Source: Leucobacter exalbidus
Lineage (GTDB): Bacteria; Actinomycetota; Actinomycetes; Actinomycetales; Microbacteriaceae
Direction of reading: 5' to 3'
Assembly: GCF_017834145.1 (NCBI RefSeq)
Contig: NZ_JAFIDA010000001.1
Location: 372,001 to 436,000, forward strand
Length of the DNA stretch: 64,000 nucleotides
A model generated the notes under the pieces. The model saw nothing but the letters and a program-made list of their open reading frames with translations. It was not told where the DNA came from and did not search any database. Below, one piece after another: positions 45,067 to 54,758 of the stretch; the first letter of the stretch is position 1; each line of letters begins with the position of its first letter. A program made the position numbers and the translations under genes.

Positions 45067-46305
45067 CTAGTTGTACGAGCGGATCGCGACAACTGCGTTG
45101 TGGCCACCAAAGCCAAACGAGTTGGAGATCGCGAGCTGCGGGCCATCGCCCAGTGCCTGCGTGTCACCCGACACCGAAAGCAGAATCGCCGGATCCTGCT
45201 CGGTGAGGTTGATCGTCGGGGGAGCGATGCGGTTCTTGACCGCGAGCACCGCGAACATCGCCTCGAGTGCACCGGTGCCGCCGAGCAGATGGCCCGTGGC
45301 ACCCTTCGTGGCAGAGACCGGAATCTCGTGGACGCGATCGCCAAACACGCGCTTGAGGGCGGTGTACTCGGCGATGTCGCCCACGGGAGTCGACGTGGCG
45401 TGCGCGTTGATGTGCGTCACATCATCGGCGGTCGCGCCGGCCTGCTGCAGTGCCATCTCTACGGCACGGCTTGCGCCCTTGCCCTCGGGCTCAGGAGCCG
45501 TGATGTGGTAGGAATCTGCGGTCACGCCGCCGCCGGCGATCTCGGCGTAGATGTGTGCGCCGCGAGCGAGTGCGTGCTCTTCGGTCTCGAGTACGAGCGC
45601 TGCGCCACCCTCGGCCATGACGAAGCCGTCGCGGCTGATGTCGTAGGGGCGTGATGCCGTTGCCGGGTCATCGTTGCGCTTGGACAGCGCCTGCATCGAG
45701 TTGAATGACGCGAGCGTGATGGGGTGGATCGCTGCTTCTGAGCCGCCGGCGATGACTACGTCAGCGTAGCCCGCCTGCAGGTGCTCGTATGCGTTGACGA
45801 TGGCCTCGGTGCTCGAAGCGCAGGCCGATGCGACGGTGCGCGCGTAGGCGCGGGCGTCAAAGTGCATCGAAACCGCAGCTGCGGGAGCGTTGGGCATCAG
45901 CATGGGCACGGTCAGCGGCAAGACGCGACGCGGGCCCTTCTCACGCAGGGTGTCCCACGCGTCGAGCAGCGACCACAGGCCGCCGATGCCGGTTGCCCAG
46001 TCGACGCCGAGGCGATCGTTGTCCAGCTCGGTGATGCCCGCATCAGCGAACGCCTCCATTGCTGCGATCAGGGCGAACTGGCTTGAGGGGTCGAGTCGCT
46101 TTGCCACGGGGCGCGCCAGCACGTCGGTGGGCTGCACCTTGGCCTTTGCTGCAAAGGTTACGGGCAGTGCGTACTGCTCAACCCAATCGAAGTCCAGGGA
46201 CTTTGCTCCGGAGGCTCCGGCGAGGAGAGCGTCCCAGCTTTCGGGTGCGGTGCCACCAATGGGGCTCGATGCGCCGATACCGGTAACGACAATCTTCTTC
46301 GTCAT
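45067..46305 (-). CDS. fabF: 3-oxoacyl-[ACP] synthase II (KAS II)
   Basis: Elongating condensing enzyme of fatty-acid synthesis (412 aa). The Cys-His-His triad is present: ASACASSTEAI, HINAHATSTPVGD and SFGFGGHNAVV. The start is the ATG at 46305 (MTKKIVVTGIGASSPIGG), with a GGAGCACTC site upstream. It is the last gene of fabD-fabH-acpP-fabF, the core type II system of actinobacteria. A bacterial type II system with its own regulator, and no type I FAS in the window, fits this group. Confidence 0.97.
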   Translation of the reverse strand: MTKKIVVTGIGASSPIGGTAPESWDALLAGASGAKSLDFDWVEQYALPVTFAAKAKVQPTDVLARPVAKRLDPSSQFALIAAMEAFADAGITELDNDRLGVDWATGIGGLWSLLDAWDTLREKGPRRVLPLTVPMLMPNAPAAAVSMHFDARAYARTVASACASSTEAIVNAYEHLQAGYADVVIAGGSEAAIHPITLASFNSMQALSKRNDDPATASRPYDISRDGFVMAEGGAALVLETEEHALARGAHIYAEIAGGGVTADSYHITAPEPEGKGASRAVEMALQQAGATADDVTHINAHATSTPVGDIAEYTALKRVFGDRVHEIPVSATKGATGHLLGGTGALEAMFAVLAVKNRIAPPTINLTEQDPAILLSVSGDTQALGDGPQLAISNSFGFGGHNAVVAIRSYN

Positions 46306-46373
46306 GTGTGAGTGCTCCACGTAGGTGAAAAGTTTTGGAGGCGGGGCGCTATTGCGCCCCGCCAGGGAAATGC

Positions 46374-46622
46374 TTAGGCCTGAGCCTTGACGATGAAGTC
46401 CACGGCGTCGCCGACGGTCTTCAGGTTCTTGACCTCTTCGTCGGGGATCTTGACGTCGAACTTCTCTTCGGCGTTGACGACGATGGTCATCATCGAGATC
46501 GAGTCGATGTCGAGGTCATCGGTGAACGACTTGTCGAGAGCCACGACGTCAGCCGCGATTCCGGTCTCGTCGTTGATGAGCTCGGCGAGTCCTGCGAGGA
46601 CCTCTTCGTTGCTGAATGCCAT
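46374..46622 (-). CDS. acpP: Acyl carrier protein
   Basis: An 82-residue, strongly acidic ACP. The 4'-phosphopantetheine site is the Ser in LDIDSISMMT; most ACPs have DSL here and this one has DSI. AAGGAGAAAC gives a good ribosome site. It lies between fabH and fabF. Confidence 0.97.
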   Translation of the reverse strand: MAFSNEEVLAGLAELINDETGIAADVVALDKSFTDDLDIDSISMMTIVVNAEEKFDVKIPDEEVKNLKTVGDAVDFIVKAQA

Positions 46623-46703
46623 TGTTGTTTCTCCTTGAATATGGGTTGAGGCTGTAAAAGTTTACGGGGTGGCCTGGCGCCCAGGCGCAGGCCACGCGCG
46701 AGG

Positions 46704-47708
46704 TTACGGGATCTCGACGATCTGGGCGCCGAAGACGAGACCGGCGCCAAAGCCGATCGTCAGGGCGAGCCCACCCGAGAGCTCGGGGTGTTCCTCACGA
46801 AGTGCGTGCATGGCCAGCGGAATCGAGGCGGCAGAGGTGTTGCCCTGCATCTCAATATCGCGTGCGATGACGACTGACTCGGGCAGCTTCAGCTGCTTCG
46901 CGAGCTCATCAATGATGCGCATGTTGGCCTGGTGGGGGATGAACGCGGCCAGCTCTTCAGGTTTGATACCCGATTCTTCGAGCGTGCGGCGGGCAACCTT
47001 TGCCATCTCCCAGACGGCCCAGCGGAAGACCGTCTGGCCATCCTGACGCAGGGTCGGCCACGCCACCTCGGTCGGGTTCGCGCGGTACTCTGCGAACGTG
47101 GAGGTCATGCGAATGGTGTCCCAGCGCTCACCGTCTGAACCCCAGATGGTGGGGCCAATGCCGGTGTGGTCGCTCGCGCCCACCACAACAGCGCCTGCGC
47201 CGTCGGCGAGCAGGAACGAGATGCTGCGGTCGGTCGGATCGATGACGTCAGAGAGCTTCTCGGCACCGATCACGAGCACGTTCTTGCAGTTACCGGCGCG
47301 CACGAGCGCGTCGGCCTGACCAACGGCGTAGACGTAACCGGCGCAGGCTGCCGAGATGTCGAACGCTGCGGCGGGGGTGAGGCCGAGACGGTGCGCTGCG
47401 AGTGCCGCCATTGACGGCGTCACGGCGACGTTTGAGATCGTCGAGATGATGACGCCATCGATCTCGCTGCGGTCGAGGCCCGACTTGACGATGGCTTCTT
47501 CGCCTGCGGCGACCGCGAGGTCGACTGCGCCGATGTCTGAGCTGGCGCGGCGACGCTGCACGATACCGGTGCGCTGGCGAATCCACTCGTCAGAGGAGTC
47601 GATGGGGCCCACGATGTCATCGTTGGGCACGTCGATGTCGCCGCGGGCGGCACCGATGGAGAGAATGCGCGTGTGCGCGGGGCCTGTCGGCTGAGTGAGG
47701 GAAGCCAT
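46704..47708 (-). CDS. fabH: 3-oxoacyl-[ACP] synthase III (KAS III)
   Basis: Initiates fatty-acid synthesis by condensing an acyl-CoA with malonyl-ACP (334 aa). The catalytic Cys is in DISAACAGYVYAVGQ, the His in FIPHQANMRI and the Asn in GNTSAASIPLAM. The substrate (acetyl- or branched acyl-CoA) cannot be read from sequence, but high-GC Gram-positives often make branched acids. The ATG follows AAAGGATTCTC. Confidence 0.97.
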   Translation of the reverse strand: MASLTQPTGPAHTRILSIGAARGDIDVPNDDIVGPIDSSDEWIRQRTGIVQRRRASSDIGAVDLAVAAGEEAIVKSGLDRSEIDGVIISTISNVAVTPSMAALAAHRLGLTPAAAFDISAACAGYVYAVGQADALVRAGNCKNVLVIGAEKLSDVIDPTDRSISFLLADGAGAVVVGASDHTGIGPTIWGSDGERWDTIRMTSTFAEYRANPTEVAWPTLRQDGQTVFRWAVWEMAKVARRTLEESGIKPEELAAFIPHQANMRIIDELAKQLKLPESVVIARDIEMQGNTSAASIPLAMHALREEHPELSGGLALTIGFGAGLVFGAQIVEIP

Positions 47709-47725
47709 GAGAATCCTTTCAGGGC

Positions 47726-48646
47726 CTAGTTGGCCGAATCGGCAATCAGCTGAATCGCAGCGTCGAGGTCAGCTGGAGTCTTGACGGCCACCGTCGGCAC
47801 ACCCTTGAGGGCGCGCTTGGCGATACCGGTGAGGGCTCCGGCGGGAGCAAGCTCGATGAGGCCGGTGATGCCGGCCTCCTGGAAGCTCGCCATGCAGGCA
47901 TCCCAGCGCACGGGGTGCGCAATCTGGGACACCAGCAGCTCCAAGAATTTGGGGCCCTCGGTGACGAGGGTACCGTCTGAGTTAGTCCATAGCGGGCGAT
48001 CCGGATCAGCGACCGAGACGCCAGCAGCAGCCGCAGCGAGCGTCGGCACCGCAGACGCCATGTAGTCGGTGTGGAACGCGCCAGCGACCTGCAGCGGGAT
48101 CACGCGGGCGCCGCGCGGGGCATCCGCAGCCAGCGCAGCGAGCGCCTCGGGGGAGCCGGCGGCGACGGTCTGCCCACCACCGTTGCGGTTGGCGGGGGTG
48201 AGGCCGTGGGCCTGAATCTTCGCGATCACGTCGGCCTCGACGCCACCAACCACCGCGGCCATGCCGGTGCGCTCGCGCCCAGCGGCCTCAGCCATTGCGC
48301 GGCCGCGGGTGCCCACCAGGGCAAGTGCGTCGCCGTCGGTCAGTACGCCAGCAGCAGCAGCCGCCGCATACTCACCCACTGAGTGGCCGGCGACGCCGAC
48401 GCCCGCGAGTGAGGTGCGTGCAGCCAGTTCACGCCACGCCAGCAAGCTGGCAGCAACGATGAGGGGCTGTGCCACCGCGGTGTCACGGATCGTGTCGGCG
48501 TCACTGACGGTGCCGTGCGTGGCGAGGTCAACACCCGAGCGCTCAGAAGCGTCGGCGATGAACTCTTGCGCACCGCGCAGTTCAAGCCACTCATTCAAGA
48601 AACCGGGAGTCTGGGAGCCCTGACCCGGGCAGGCGATAACAATCAC
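47726..48646 (-). CDS. fabD: Malonyl-CoA:ACP acyltransferase
   Basis: Transfers malonyl from CoA to ACP (306 aa). The N-terminal ACPGQGSQTPGFL, the nucleophile Ser in AGHSVGEYAAA and the ALVGTRGRAMAEA segment are standard. It starts with GTG. The 80-base gap upstream contains an AT-rich promoter-like stretch and a TTCAT-TGT-ATGAA palindrome. It begins the fabDHPF transcription unit. Confidence 0.96.
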   Translation of the reverse strand: MIVIACPGQGSQTPGFLNEWLELRGAQEFIADASERSGVDLATHGTVSDADTIRDTAVAQPLIVAASLLAWRELAARTSLAGVGVAGHSVGEYAAAAAAGVLTDGDALALVGTRGRAMAEAAGRERTGMAAVVGGVEADVIAKIQAHGLTPANRNGGGQTVAAGSPEALAALAADAPRGARVIPLQVAGAFHTDYMASAVPTLAAAAAGVSVADPDRPLWTNSDGTLVTEGPKFLELLVSQIAHPVRWDACMASFQEAGITGLIELAPAGALTGIAKRALKGVPTVAVKTPADLDAAIQLIADSAN

Positions 48647-48708
48647 GCTTTACAGTTTCTCAGATGAAGGGCCGAATCACTGCATATAACCCACCATAAA
48701 AAAAGCAA

Positions 48709-48721
48709 TTCATTGTATGAA
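48709..48721. promoter_or_regulatory. Palindrome and AT-rich stretch upstream of fabD
   Basis: TTCAT-TGT-ATGAA is a perfect inverted repeat about 65 bases before fabD, beside a run of seven A (minus strand: T-rich). The neighbouring fasR-like gene is a candidate for binding here; in Streptomyces FasR is known to bind the fabD promoter. The site overlaps the region just after the regulator's stop. Confidence 0.45.
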
Positions 48722-48725
48722 AGCG

Positions 48726-49931
48726 TTATTTCTTGGGGATTTGCGTGCGGCGAGGGCCATGTTGGGCGATAGAACCGGCAATGAGGGCCGACTGAAGGAT
48801 GAGGGCTTCGCGCGCGCCGGTGGCGTTCCAGCCGATCAATTCGGTGACCTTTTTGAGGCGGTAACGCACCGTATTGGGGTGCACGAAGAGTTCACGAGCG
48901 GTGGCTTCGAGCGAGCGGCCGTTGTCGAGGTAGCACCACAGCGTCTCGAGGAGCTCAGTGGAGTGTGCCAGCAACGGTTCGTAAATCTGCTCGATCAGCG
49001 TGCGCCTCGCGAGTCCGTCACCCGCGAGCGCGCGCTCGGGGAGCAGATCGTCTGCGCCCACCGGGCGAGGGGCGTGTCGCCACGACCGCGCCACTGCGAC
49101 GCCCGCGAGCGCGGCACGCGCACTGCGCGACGCCTCAATCAGGTTCGCAACGGTGGGGCCGAGCACCAGCGGGCCCTCTGAGAAGCCGGGCTCGAGTCGC
49201 TCAGCGATCTCGAGGAAAGTAAGGGGGTCTGCGACCGCACCCGAGTGGGTTTGTTGCGGGCGGGTCTGTTCGATCCGGCCCAGCACGAGCACGAGCCGGG
49301 TGCCCTGCAAGCCGATGAGCACATCGGCTCCGGCGTGCCGGGCGTTACGCCTGAGCTGATCGACATCGACGACGCGATCGGCAGAGCCCACGAGCACCGC
49401 GACCTCACCGTCGCCGTGCCAGCCGAGCGCCGCGATCCGGCTCGGAAGTTCATCGTCGCTCTCGCCCGTGAGGATCGAGTCGACCACCAGCGCCTCGAGG
49501 CGCGCGTCCCACAGACCGCGCGCCTCGGCGGCGCGAGCGTACACGTCAGCCGCCGCAAAAGCGACGTCACGTGAGTAGTGGAGGATGGCCTCGCGCAGCG
49601 CTTCACTGCGCGGGGCCACCCGATCCTCAACCACCGAGACCACCACGCGGATCAGCTGCAGGGTTTCCTGCAAGCTAATCGAGCGCAGCAGCTCGCGGGG
49701 AGCCGCGCTGAACACGTCAGACGCGATCCACGGGGTTGAGGTCGGATCCTCATACCACTGGATGAACGAGGAGATACCCGTCTGTGCAACGAGCCCGACC
49801 GCCGACCGTCGACTGGGCGGCATGTTGCCGTACCACGGCAGCGTGTCGTCGAGTCTGGTGATCGTGCGGGTAGAGAGCTCGCCCGTGATGGTACGCAGCC
49901 AGGCGAGCTCTTGCTCCTTCGTTCCCTCCAT
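48726..49931 (-). CDS. fasR: PucR-type transcriptional regulator of fatty-acid synthesis (FasR-like)
   Basis: A 401-residue regulator. The N-terminal half is the GGDEF-like/CdaR-type region of the family and the C-terminus holds a PucR HTH, YLDNGRSLEATARELFVHPNT followed by VRYRLKKVTELIGWN. Its place directly upstream of fabD-fabH-acpP-fabF on the same strand is that of FasR, an activator of these genes in Streptomyces. The family and context agree, though binding here is inferred. The ATG is eight bases after the aceE stop, so the regulator may also be read through from aceE. Confidence 0.88.
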   Translation of the reverse strand: MEGTKEQELAWLRTITGELSTRTITRLDDTLPWYGNMPPSRRSAVGLVAQTGISSFIQWYEDPTSTPWIASDVFSAAPRELLRSISLQETLQLIRVVVSVVEDRVAPRSEALREAILHYSRDVAFAAADVYARAAEARGLWDARLEALVVDSILTGESDDELPSRIAALGWHGDGEVAVLVGSADRVVDVDQLRRNARHAGADVLIGLQGTRLVLVLGRIEQTRPQQTHSGAVADPLTFLEIAERLEPGFSEGPLVLGPTVANLIEASRSARAALAGVAVARSWRHAPRPVGADDLLPERALAGDGLARRTLIEQIYEPLLAHSTELLETLWCYLDNGRSLEATARELFVHPNTVRYRLKKVTELIGWNATGAREALILQSALIAGSIAQHGPRRTQIPKK

Positions 49932-49939
49932 ATGAGTGG

Positions 49940-52687
49940 TTATGCCTCCCCGCCGGCGCCACCGGTAGTACCGGCGTTGACGTCGAGCAGGCGGTACTGT
50001 GCAGCGGCACGACGCGGCACATCGGCCGAGATCTTGCCCTGCATAGCGAGGCGCTGCAGCACCTTCACGATGACCGACTCGCGGTCAATGTGGAAGAAGC
50101 GGCGAGCGGCAGCGCGAGTGTCAGAGAACCCGAAACCATCGGCGCCGAGCACCGAGTAATCGCCGGGCACGAACTGGCGCACCTGATCGGGAACCTCGGT
50201 GGACCAGTCGCTGACAGCAACGACGGGGCCCTCAAAGCCCTGCAGCTTCTGCGTCAGGTACGGTACGCGGGGCGTCTCATCGAGGTGCAGGTAGTTGTGC
50301 TCCTCGGCGGCAATGCCATCGCGGCGCAGCTCAGACCAGCTCGTCACGCTCCATACATCAGCGTTGACGCCCCAGTCGCTTGCCAGGATCGCCTGTGCTT
50401 CGCGAGCCCACGGCACAGCAACGCCCGAAGCGAAGATCTGCGCCTTGACGCCGTCGCCGGTGCCCGGGCTGACGAGGTGGATACCGCGCACGATGCCCTC
50501 GATGTCTGCATCTGCAGGCTCGGCGGGGTGCACGATCGGCTCGTTGTAAACGGTCATGTAGTACATGACGTTGGGGTCGGGGTGCACGCCACCGTACATG
50601 CGTTCAATACCCGAACGCATGATGTGACCGATCTCGTAACCGTATGCCGGGTCGTACGAGACGACTGCGGGGTTGGTGTTCGAGAGCACGAGCGAGTGGC
50701 CGTCAGCGTGCTGCAAGCCCTCACCGGTCAGCGTGGTGCGGCCCGCGGTGGCGCCAATGATGAAGCCACGTGCCATCTGGTCGCCGGCAGCCCAAATTGC
50801 GTCACCGGTGCGCTGGAAACCGAACATCGAGTAGAAGATGTAGATCGGAATCAGGGGCTCACCCTGCGTCGCGTACGACGTGCCCACGGCGGTGAATGCC
50901 GCGGTTGCGCCAGCCTCGTTGATACCCACGTGCAGCATGACACCCTGCGGGCTCTCCTTGTAGGCGAGCAGCAGTTCGCGGTCAACCGACGCATAGTTCT
51001 GGCCGTGCGGGTTGTAAATCTTCGAGGTGGGGAAGTACGCATCCATACCGAAGGTGCGCGCCTCGTCAGGAACGATGGGCACGAAACGTGAGCCGAAGCC
51101 CTTGTCGCGCATCAGATCCTTCAGCATGCGCACGAACACCATCGTGGTCGCAGCTTCCTGCGTGCCAGTGCCCTTCGATGCAATCGCGTACGACTTCAGC
51201 TCGGGCAGTACCAGCTCGGTGTGCTCGGTGCGACGCTCGGGGACGTACCCTCCGAGCGCACGACGGCGATCGAACATGTACTGGATCGCCTCGTGCGAGT
51301 TACCCGGGTGGTAATACGGCGGCTTGTAGGGATCAGCCTCAAGCTGCGCATCCGTAATGGGGATGTGCATGGTGTCGCGGAACGTCTTGAGGTCATCAAG
51401 CGTCATCTTCTTCATCTGGTGGGTCGCGTTGCGGCCCTCGAAGTGGGGGCCCAGGCCGTAGCCCTTGACCGTCTTCGCCAGAATCACCGTGGGGCGACCC
51501 TTGTGAGCCAGCGCCTCAGCGTAGGCCGCGTACACCTTGCGGTAGTCGTGCCCACCGCGGCGCAGCTGCCAGATCTCATCGTCAGACATATCTTCGACGA
51601 GGCGAGCGGCACGCTCGTCCTTACCGAAGAAGTTCTCGCGAATGTACGCGCCGCTCTCGGCCTTGTACGTCTGGTAGTCGCCGTCGGGCGTCGTGTTCAT
51701 GACGTTGAGGAGGGCACCATCGGTGTCGCGCTCGAGCAGGTCATCCCACTCGCGGCCCCAAACAACCTTGATGACGTTCCAGCCGGCGCCACGGAAGAAG
51801 CTCTCGAGCTCCTGAATGATCTTGCCGTTACCGCGCACCGGGCCATCGAGACGCTGCAGGTTGCAGTTGATCACGAAGGTGAGGTTGTCGAGGCCCTCGT
51901 TCGCTGCGACCTGCAGCTGGCCACGGCTCTCAACCTCGTCCATCTCGCCATCGCCGAGGAACGCCCACACGTGCTGATCCGAGGCATCCTTGATGCCACG
52001 GTTCGTGAGGTAGCGGTTCGTCTGCGCCTGGTAGATCGCGTTGATCGGGCCAATGCCCATCGACACGGTGGGGAACTGCCAGAAATCGGGCAGGCTACGC
52101 GGGTGCGGGTAGCTGGGAAGGGCGTTGCCCTCCTTCGACTTCTCCTGGCGGAATCCGTCGAGGTCTTCCTCTGAGAGGCGACCCTCAAGGAACGCGCGGG
52201 CGTAGATGCCGGGGGAGGCGTGACCCTGGATGAAGATCTGGTCGCCGCCGCCCGGGTGATCCTGGCCGCGGAAGAAGTGGTTGAAGCCAACCTCATACAG
52301 CGAAGCAGCCGACGCGTACGTCGAGATGTGACCGCCGACGCCAACGCCGGGGCGCTGCGCACGGTGCACGGTAACTGCTGCGTTCCAACGAATCCACGAG
52401 CGGTACTGACGCTCAAGTTCTTCGTTGCCGGGGAAGGGGGCTTCATCGCCTGCGGCGATGGTGTTGACGTAGTCAGTCGTCGGGACCATCGGTACGCTGA
52501 GTCGCAGTTCGCGCGAACGCGCGAGCATGCTCGTCATAATCTCGCGACCGCGAGCGGGGCCACGTTCGTCGACGACGGCGTCCAGCGACTCGCGCCACTC
52601 TGTGGTCTCCTGTGGGTCTACATCTACGCGATCCGGTGCATACGGATCCTGCGGGTTCACAGCCAAGATTAGGGCTCCATTCACCAT
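49940..52687 (-). CDS. aceE: Pyruvate dehydrogenase E1 component (homodimeric AceE type)
   Basis: Thiamine-diphosphate-dependent E1 (915 aa) that decarboxylates pyruvate and passes acetyl to the E2 lipoyl domain. The ThDP-binding motif is [15 protein letters not shown] and the typical segments [24 protein letters not shown] and [22 protein letters not shown] are present. It is the single-chain AceE form used by actinobacteria. E2 and E3 are not in the window. The first in-frame ATG (52687) is given; a GTG at 52660 ([10 protein letters not shown]) is close to the usual start of homologues and cannot be ruled out. Next to the fatty-acid operon it supplies acetyl-CoA. Confidence 0.96.
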   Translation of the reverse strand: MVNGALILAVNPQDPYAPDRVDVDPQETTEWRESLDAVVDERGPARGREIMTSMLARSRELRLSVPMVPTTDYVNTIAAGDEAPFPGNEELERQYRSWIRWNAAVTVHRAQRPGVGVGGHISTYASAASLYEVGFNHFFRGQDHPGGGDQIFIQGHASPGIYARAFLEGRLSEEDLDGFRQEKSKEGNALPSYPHPRSLPDFWQFPTVSMGIGPINAIYQAQTNRYLTNRGIKDASDQHVWAFLGDGEMDEVESRGQLQVAANEGLDNLTFVINCNLQRLDGPVRGNGKIIQELESFFRGAGWNVIKVVWGREWDDLLERDTDGALLNVMNTTPDGDYQTYKAESGAYIRENFFGKDERAARLVEDMSDDEIWQLRRGGHDYRKVYAAYAEALAHKGRPTVILAKTVKGYGLGPHFEGRNATHQMKKMTLDDLKTFRDTMHIPITDAQLEADPYKPPYYHPGNSHEAIQYMFDRRRALGGYVPERRTEHTELVLPELKSYAIASKGTGTQEAATTMVFVRMLKDLMRDKGFGSRFVPIVPDEARTFGMDAYFPTSKIYNPHGQNYASVDRELLLAYKESPQGVMLHVGINEAGATAAFTAVGTSYATQGEPLIPIYIFYSMFGFQRTGDAIWAAGDQMARGFIIGATAGRTTLTGEGLQHADGHSLVLSNTNPAVVSYDPAYGYEIGHIMRSGIERMYGGVHPDPNVMYYMTVYNEPIVHPAEPADADIEGIVRGIHLVSPGTGDGVKAQIFASGVAVPWAREAQAILASDWGVNADVWSVTSWSELRRDGIAAEEHNYLHLDETPRVPYLTQKLQGFEGPVVAVSDWSTEVPDQVRQFVPGDYSVLGADGFGFSDTRAAARRFFHIDRESVIVKVLQRLAMQGKISADVPRRAAAQYRLLDVNAGTTGGAGGEA

Positions 52688-52916
52688 GAGTCTGTGCCGG
52701 GGATTAGCGCGGGGTTTAGCGCTGGGCGGGCACGGGCGATCCCGCCGATTCGCGGGCCATCTACCAGACTAGCGAATGTCGCCACAAAAAACGGATTCCT
52801 GTAGTGGAAATCATCAGATTCCGAACAAGATTCGTCTCACAGAGTAAGCCGCGCGGTGGATAAGGTGGTGTGACCGAAGAATTTGATGGCGCGCGAGCGC
52901 CTGGAATGGAGATCAC

Positions 52917-53378
52917 ATGTCACTCGCAGTAGGTACGCAGGCCCCCGATTTCACGCTGTCGGATCAGAACGGTGAATCGCTCACGCTTTCAGAGCTCGTG
53001 GCCGAGGGCCCCGTGGCACTCGTATTCTTCCCCCTCGCTTTCTCGGGCATCTGCACCAGCGAGTTGTGCGAACTGCGCGACAACCTCGCAATCTTCGCCG
53101 ATAGCAAGGTGCGCCTCGTAGGCATCTCGGTTGACTCGGTGTGGACGCTGAAGGCATGGGCTGCAGCTGAGGGCTACGAGTTCTCGATCCTGTCTGACTT
53201 CTGGCCGCACGGTGGCGTTGCCAAGGAATTTGGTGTGTTCGTTGACGAGGCCGGCATCTCGACCCGTGCAACGTTCGTCATCGGCGAAGACCGCAAGGTG
53301 CTCGCCGCCTTCGAGACGGCCCCCGGCCAGGCTCGTGACTTCGCGTCGTACCGCGAGGCAATCGCAGAACTCGCGTAA
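52917..53378 (+). CDS. Thioredoxin-fold peroxiredoxin (AhpE-like)
   Basis: A 153-residue peroxiredoxin that reduces peroxides with a Cys nucleophile. The active site is PLAFSGICTSELCELRD, with the peroxidatic Cys (residue 45) in the TGIC-like AhpE context and a second Cys six residues later. The rest matches the family (VGISVDSVWTLKAWA, SILSDFWPHGGVAKEFGV). It is transcribed divergently from aceE over a 230-bp region. A TGGAGATCAC site precedes the ATG. Confidence 0.93.
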   Translation: MSLAVGTQAPDFTLSDQNGESLTLSELVAEGPVALVFFPLAFSGICTSELCELRDNLAIFADSKVRLVGISVDSVWTLKAWAAAEGYEFSILSDFWPHGGVAKEFGVFVDEAGISTRATFVIGEDRKVLAAFETAPGQARDFASYREAIAELA

Positions 53379-53390
53379 GTAGTGCGTTTT

Positions 53391-53430
53391 GCCGGGGGTG
53401 GGCTTCGCTTGTGCGAGGCCCACCCCCGGC
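53391..53430 (+). terminator. Terminator hairpin of the peroxiredoxin gene
   Basis: A perfect 13-bp stem (53391-53403 with 53418-53430) follows the stop by 12 bases. The tail is AT-rich but has no U-tract. Confidence 0.85.
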
Positions 53431-53541
53431 ACATAAAACCGCGGAATCTCGCCGAGACACGCGAGGGTTACGCCCGATTGGCGCAGGGTGCGCGAACCCT
53501 CATATGATTATGGAGTTCGCAAGGACAAAACAACTCAACAA

Positions 53542-53617
53542 GGGCCTGTAGCTCAGCTGGTAGAGCGCCACGTTTACACCGTGGATGTCGTCGGTTCGAT
53601 CCCGGCCGGGCCCACCA
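53542..53617 (+). tRNA. tRNA-Val (anticodon TAC)
   Basis: A 76-nt tRNA with an encoded CCA end. The acceptor stem GGGCCTG/CGGGCCC, D-arm GCTC...GAGC, anticodon arm CCACG-TTTACAC-CGTGG and T-arm with GTTCGAT are all clear. Anticodon TAC reads GUA/GUG valine codons. Confidence 0.96.
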
Positions 53618-53622
53618 AATCA

Positions 53623-53655
53623 AGACCCTCACTCTTCGGAGTGGGGGTCTTTTTA
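53623..53655 (+). terminator. Terminator of tRNA-Val
   Basis: A 12-bp stem (53623-53634 with 53639-53650, one G-U pair) with a TTCG tetraloop and a T run. Confidence 0.93.
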
Positions 53656-53727
53656 GTTTCAGGGTGTTTCGGCGCAAGTTCTGTACCGCTCGACTTATCT
53701 AAGACTTCGCGGTTTTCGATTCATGGG

Positions 53728-53885
53728 CTATTGACCGCGGTGAATCGAGGCTGCCTCTTGGGAGTGCTTACGCAAAGCCGATAACACGGCGCTTCGGATT
53801 ACCACCCACAGTACGATTAAGCCGACGGAGGCCGCCACCAGCCCGAAAACGACACCGAAGATATTGATCCAGAAGAAGTTTCCAT
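53728..53885 (-). pseudogene. Small membrane protein with a one-base deletion at codon 2
   Basis: On the minus strand the frame NFFWINIFGVVFGLVAASVG continues into a hydrophobic helix and a basic tail ending at 53728 with TAG. It has no start codon in frame. An ATG at 53885 reads ATG-GA followed directly by AAC TTC TTC TGG; one added base there gives a 52-residue single-pass membrane protein. So the gene looks intact apart from one lost base near its start. A sequencing error at this site would also explain it. Confidence 0.55.
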
Positions 53886-54240
53886 GCCGGAAATCATAAC
53901 CACTCCCATGGCACTTTGGGGGTTCCCGGCTTGGACGGTATTGAATCGGTATTTGCGGAGCTGAATGCGCGGGGTGTGGGCCGTGGCCCGGGAAACCCGG
54001 CCCATCTACTCAATTCTTGGCAGATCAGCGTCGTCGGGGCGTCGCCGCAGTATTTTTTGGCGCCGAAGACTGCACCAACTTCGGAACTCTCACTAACTCC
54101 GGAGCGATCTGGCGCCAGGGCTCCGGAATTACTGAATACTCCGGAGCTAGTGACTGCGAGTCCAAGCTTCCGCTGGCACCGACGCAGAAGCTCACCCATT
54201 CTTAGGGCAGATCAGCGCCGTGCGCCCCTTGGGCTACCGG
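53886..54240. other. 355-bp interval without a convincing gene
   Basis: Reading frames exist on both strands but have no recognisable domain, start signal or codon bias of this genome. The interval contains a direct repeat, ATTCTT-(AG)-GGCAGATCAGCG, at 54013-54030 and 54198-54217, and several TCCGGA motifs. I take it as remnant or unassigned DNA between tRNA-Val and the membrane protein at 54242. Confidence 0.55.
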
Positions 54241-54241
54241 C

Positions 54242-54589
54242 CTAGTCGCGACGAAATGACTGCAGCGTCTCTGCGAGCTCCCGCGTCGCGTTCTTCTGAG
54301 ATCTGCCAATGGCGGTGACGGCGATCGGAAGCAGCAGCCCCGATACGCCTCCGGCCATTACCGAGAGAGAAAGCGTGCGCCCCGCCTCGAAACGAATCTG
54401 AGCTGTGTCGGTCAGTTCGTTCAAAGTCGGTGCAAGTGCTTCGTCGCCGACGACCTTGATGATGTCTTTCCTGGCCTTGGCAGCGTCAAAGTTTGAGTGT
54501 TCAACTCCCGTAGATATACCGATGGCGATTCCAGCCACAATGACAAGGAGTGGAAGTGCGTACAGAACGACGAGGGCAGGGTTTCTCAT
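54242..54589 (-). CDS. Small two-helix membrane protein, unknown
   Basis: A 115-residue protein with an N-terminal helix (ALVVLYALPLLVIVAGIAIG), a soluble segment of about 40 residues including DAAKARKDIIKVVGDEALAP, and a second helix (SLSVMAGGVSGLLLPIAV), ending in a basic tail. No family is recognised. The ATG at 54589 follows TAGGCT (54596-54601, minus strand) by six bases, the same -10-to-start arrangement as elsewhere in the window, which supports the gene. It is lower in GC than its neighbours. Confidence 0.65.
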   Translation of the reverse strand: MRNPALVVLYALPLLVIVAGIAIGISTGVEHSNFDAAKARKDIIKVVGDEALAPTLNELTDTAQIRFEAGRTLSLSVMAGGVSGLLLPIAVTAIGRSQKNATRELAETLQSFRRD

Positions 54590-54758
54590 GCTTTCAGCCT
54601 ATGGCCATAGAAACACGATGAAAGACAAAGAGAGACGAGAAGCTCTCGTAAAGGCCAGCACCAGCCCCCATGCAACATCAACCAGGCCGCGCGCCGCCCC
54701 AACTCCGCGGGCCTAGGCTGGGTGATCTAGAGAGCCTCACGCCCTAAGGAGCCCGCCC

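Noticed and set aside
53894-54245. Open frames on both strands in the interval after tRNA-Val
   Set aside because: No ribosome site, no -10 box at the usual distance, no recognisable domain, and the frames on the two strands overlap.
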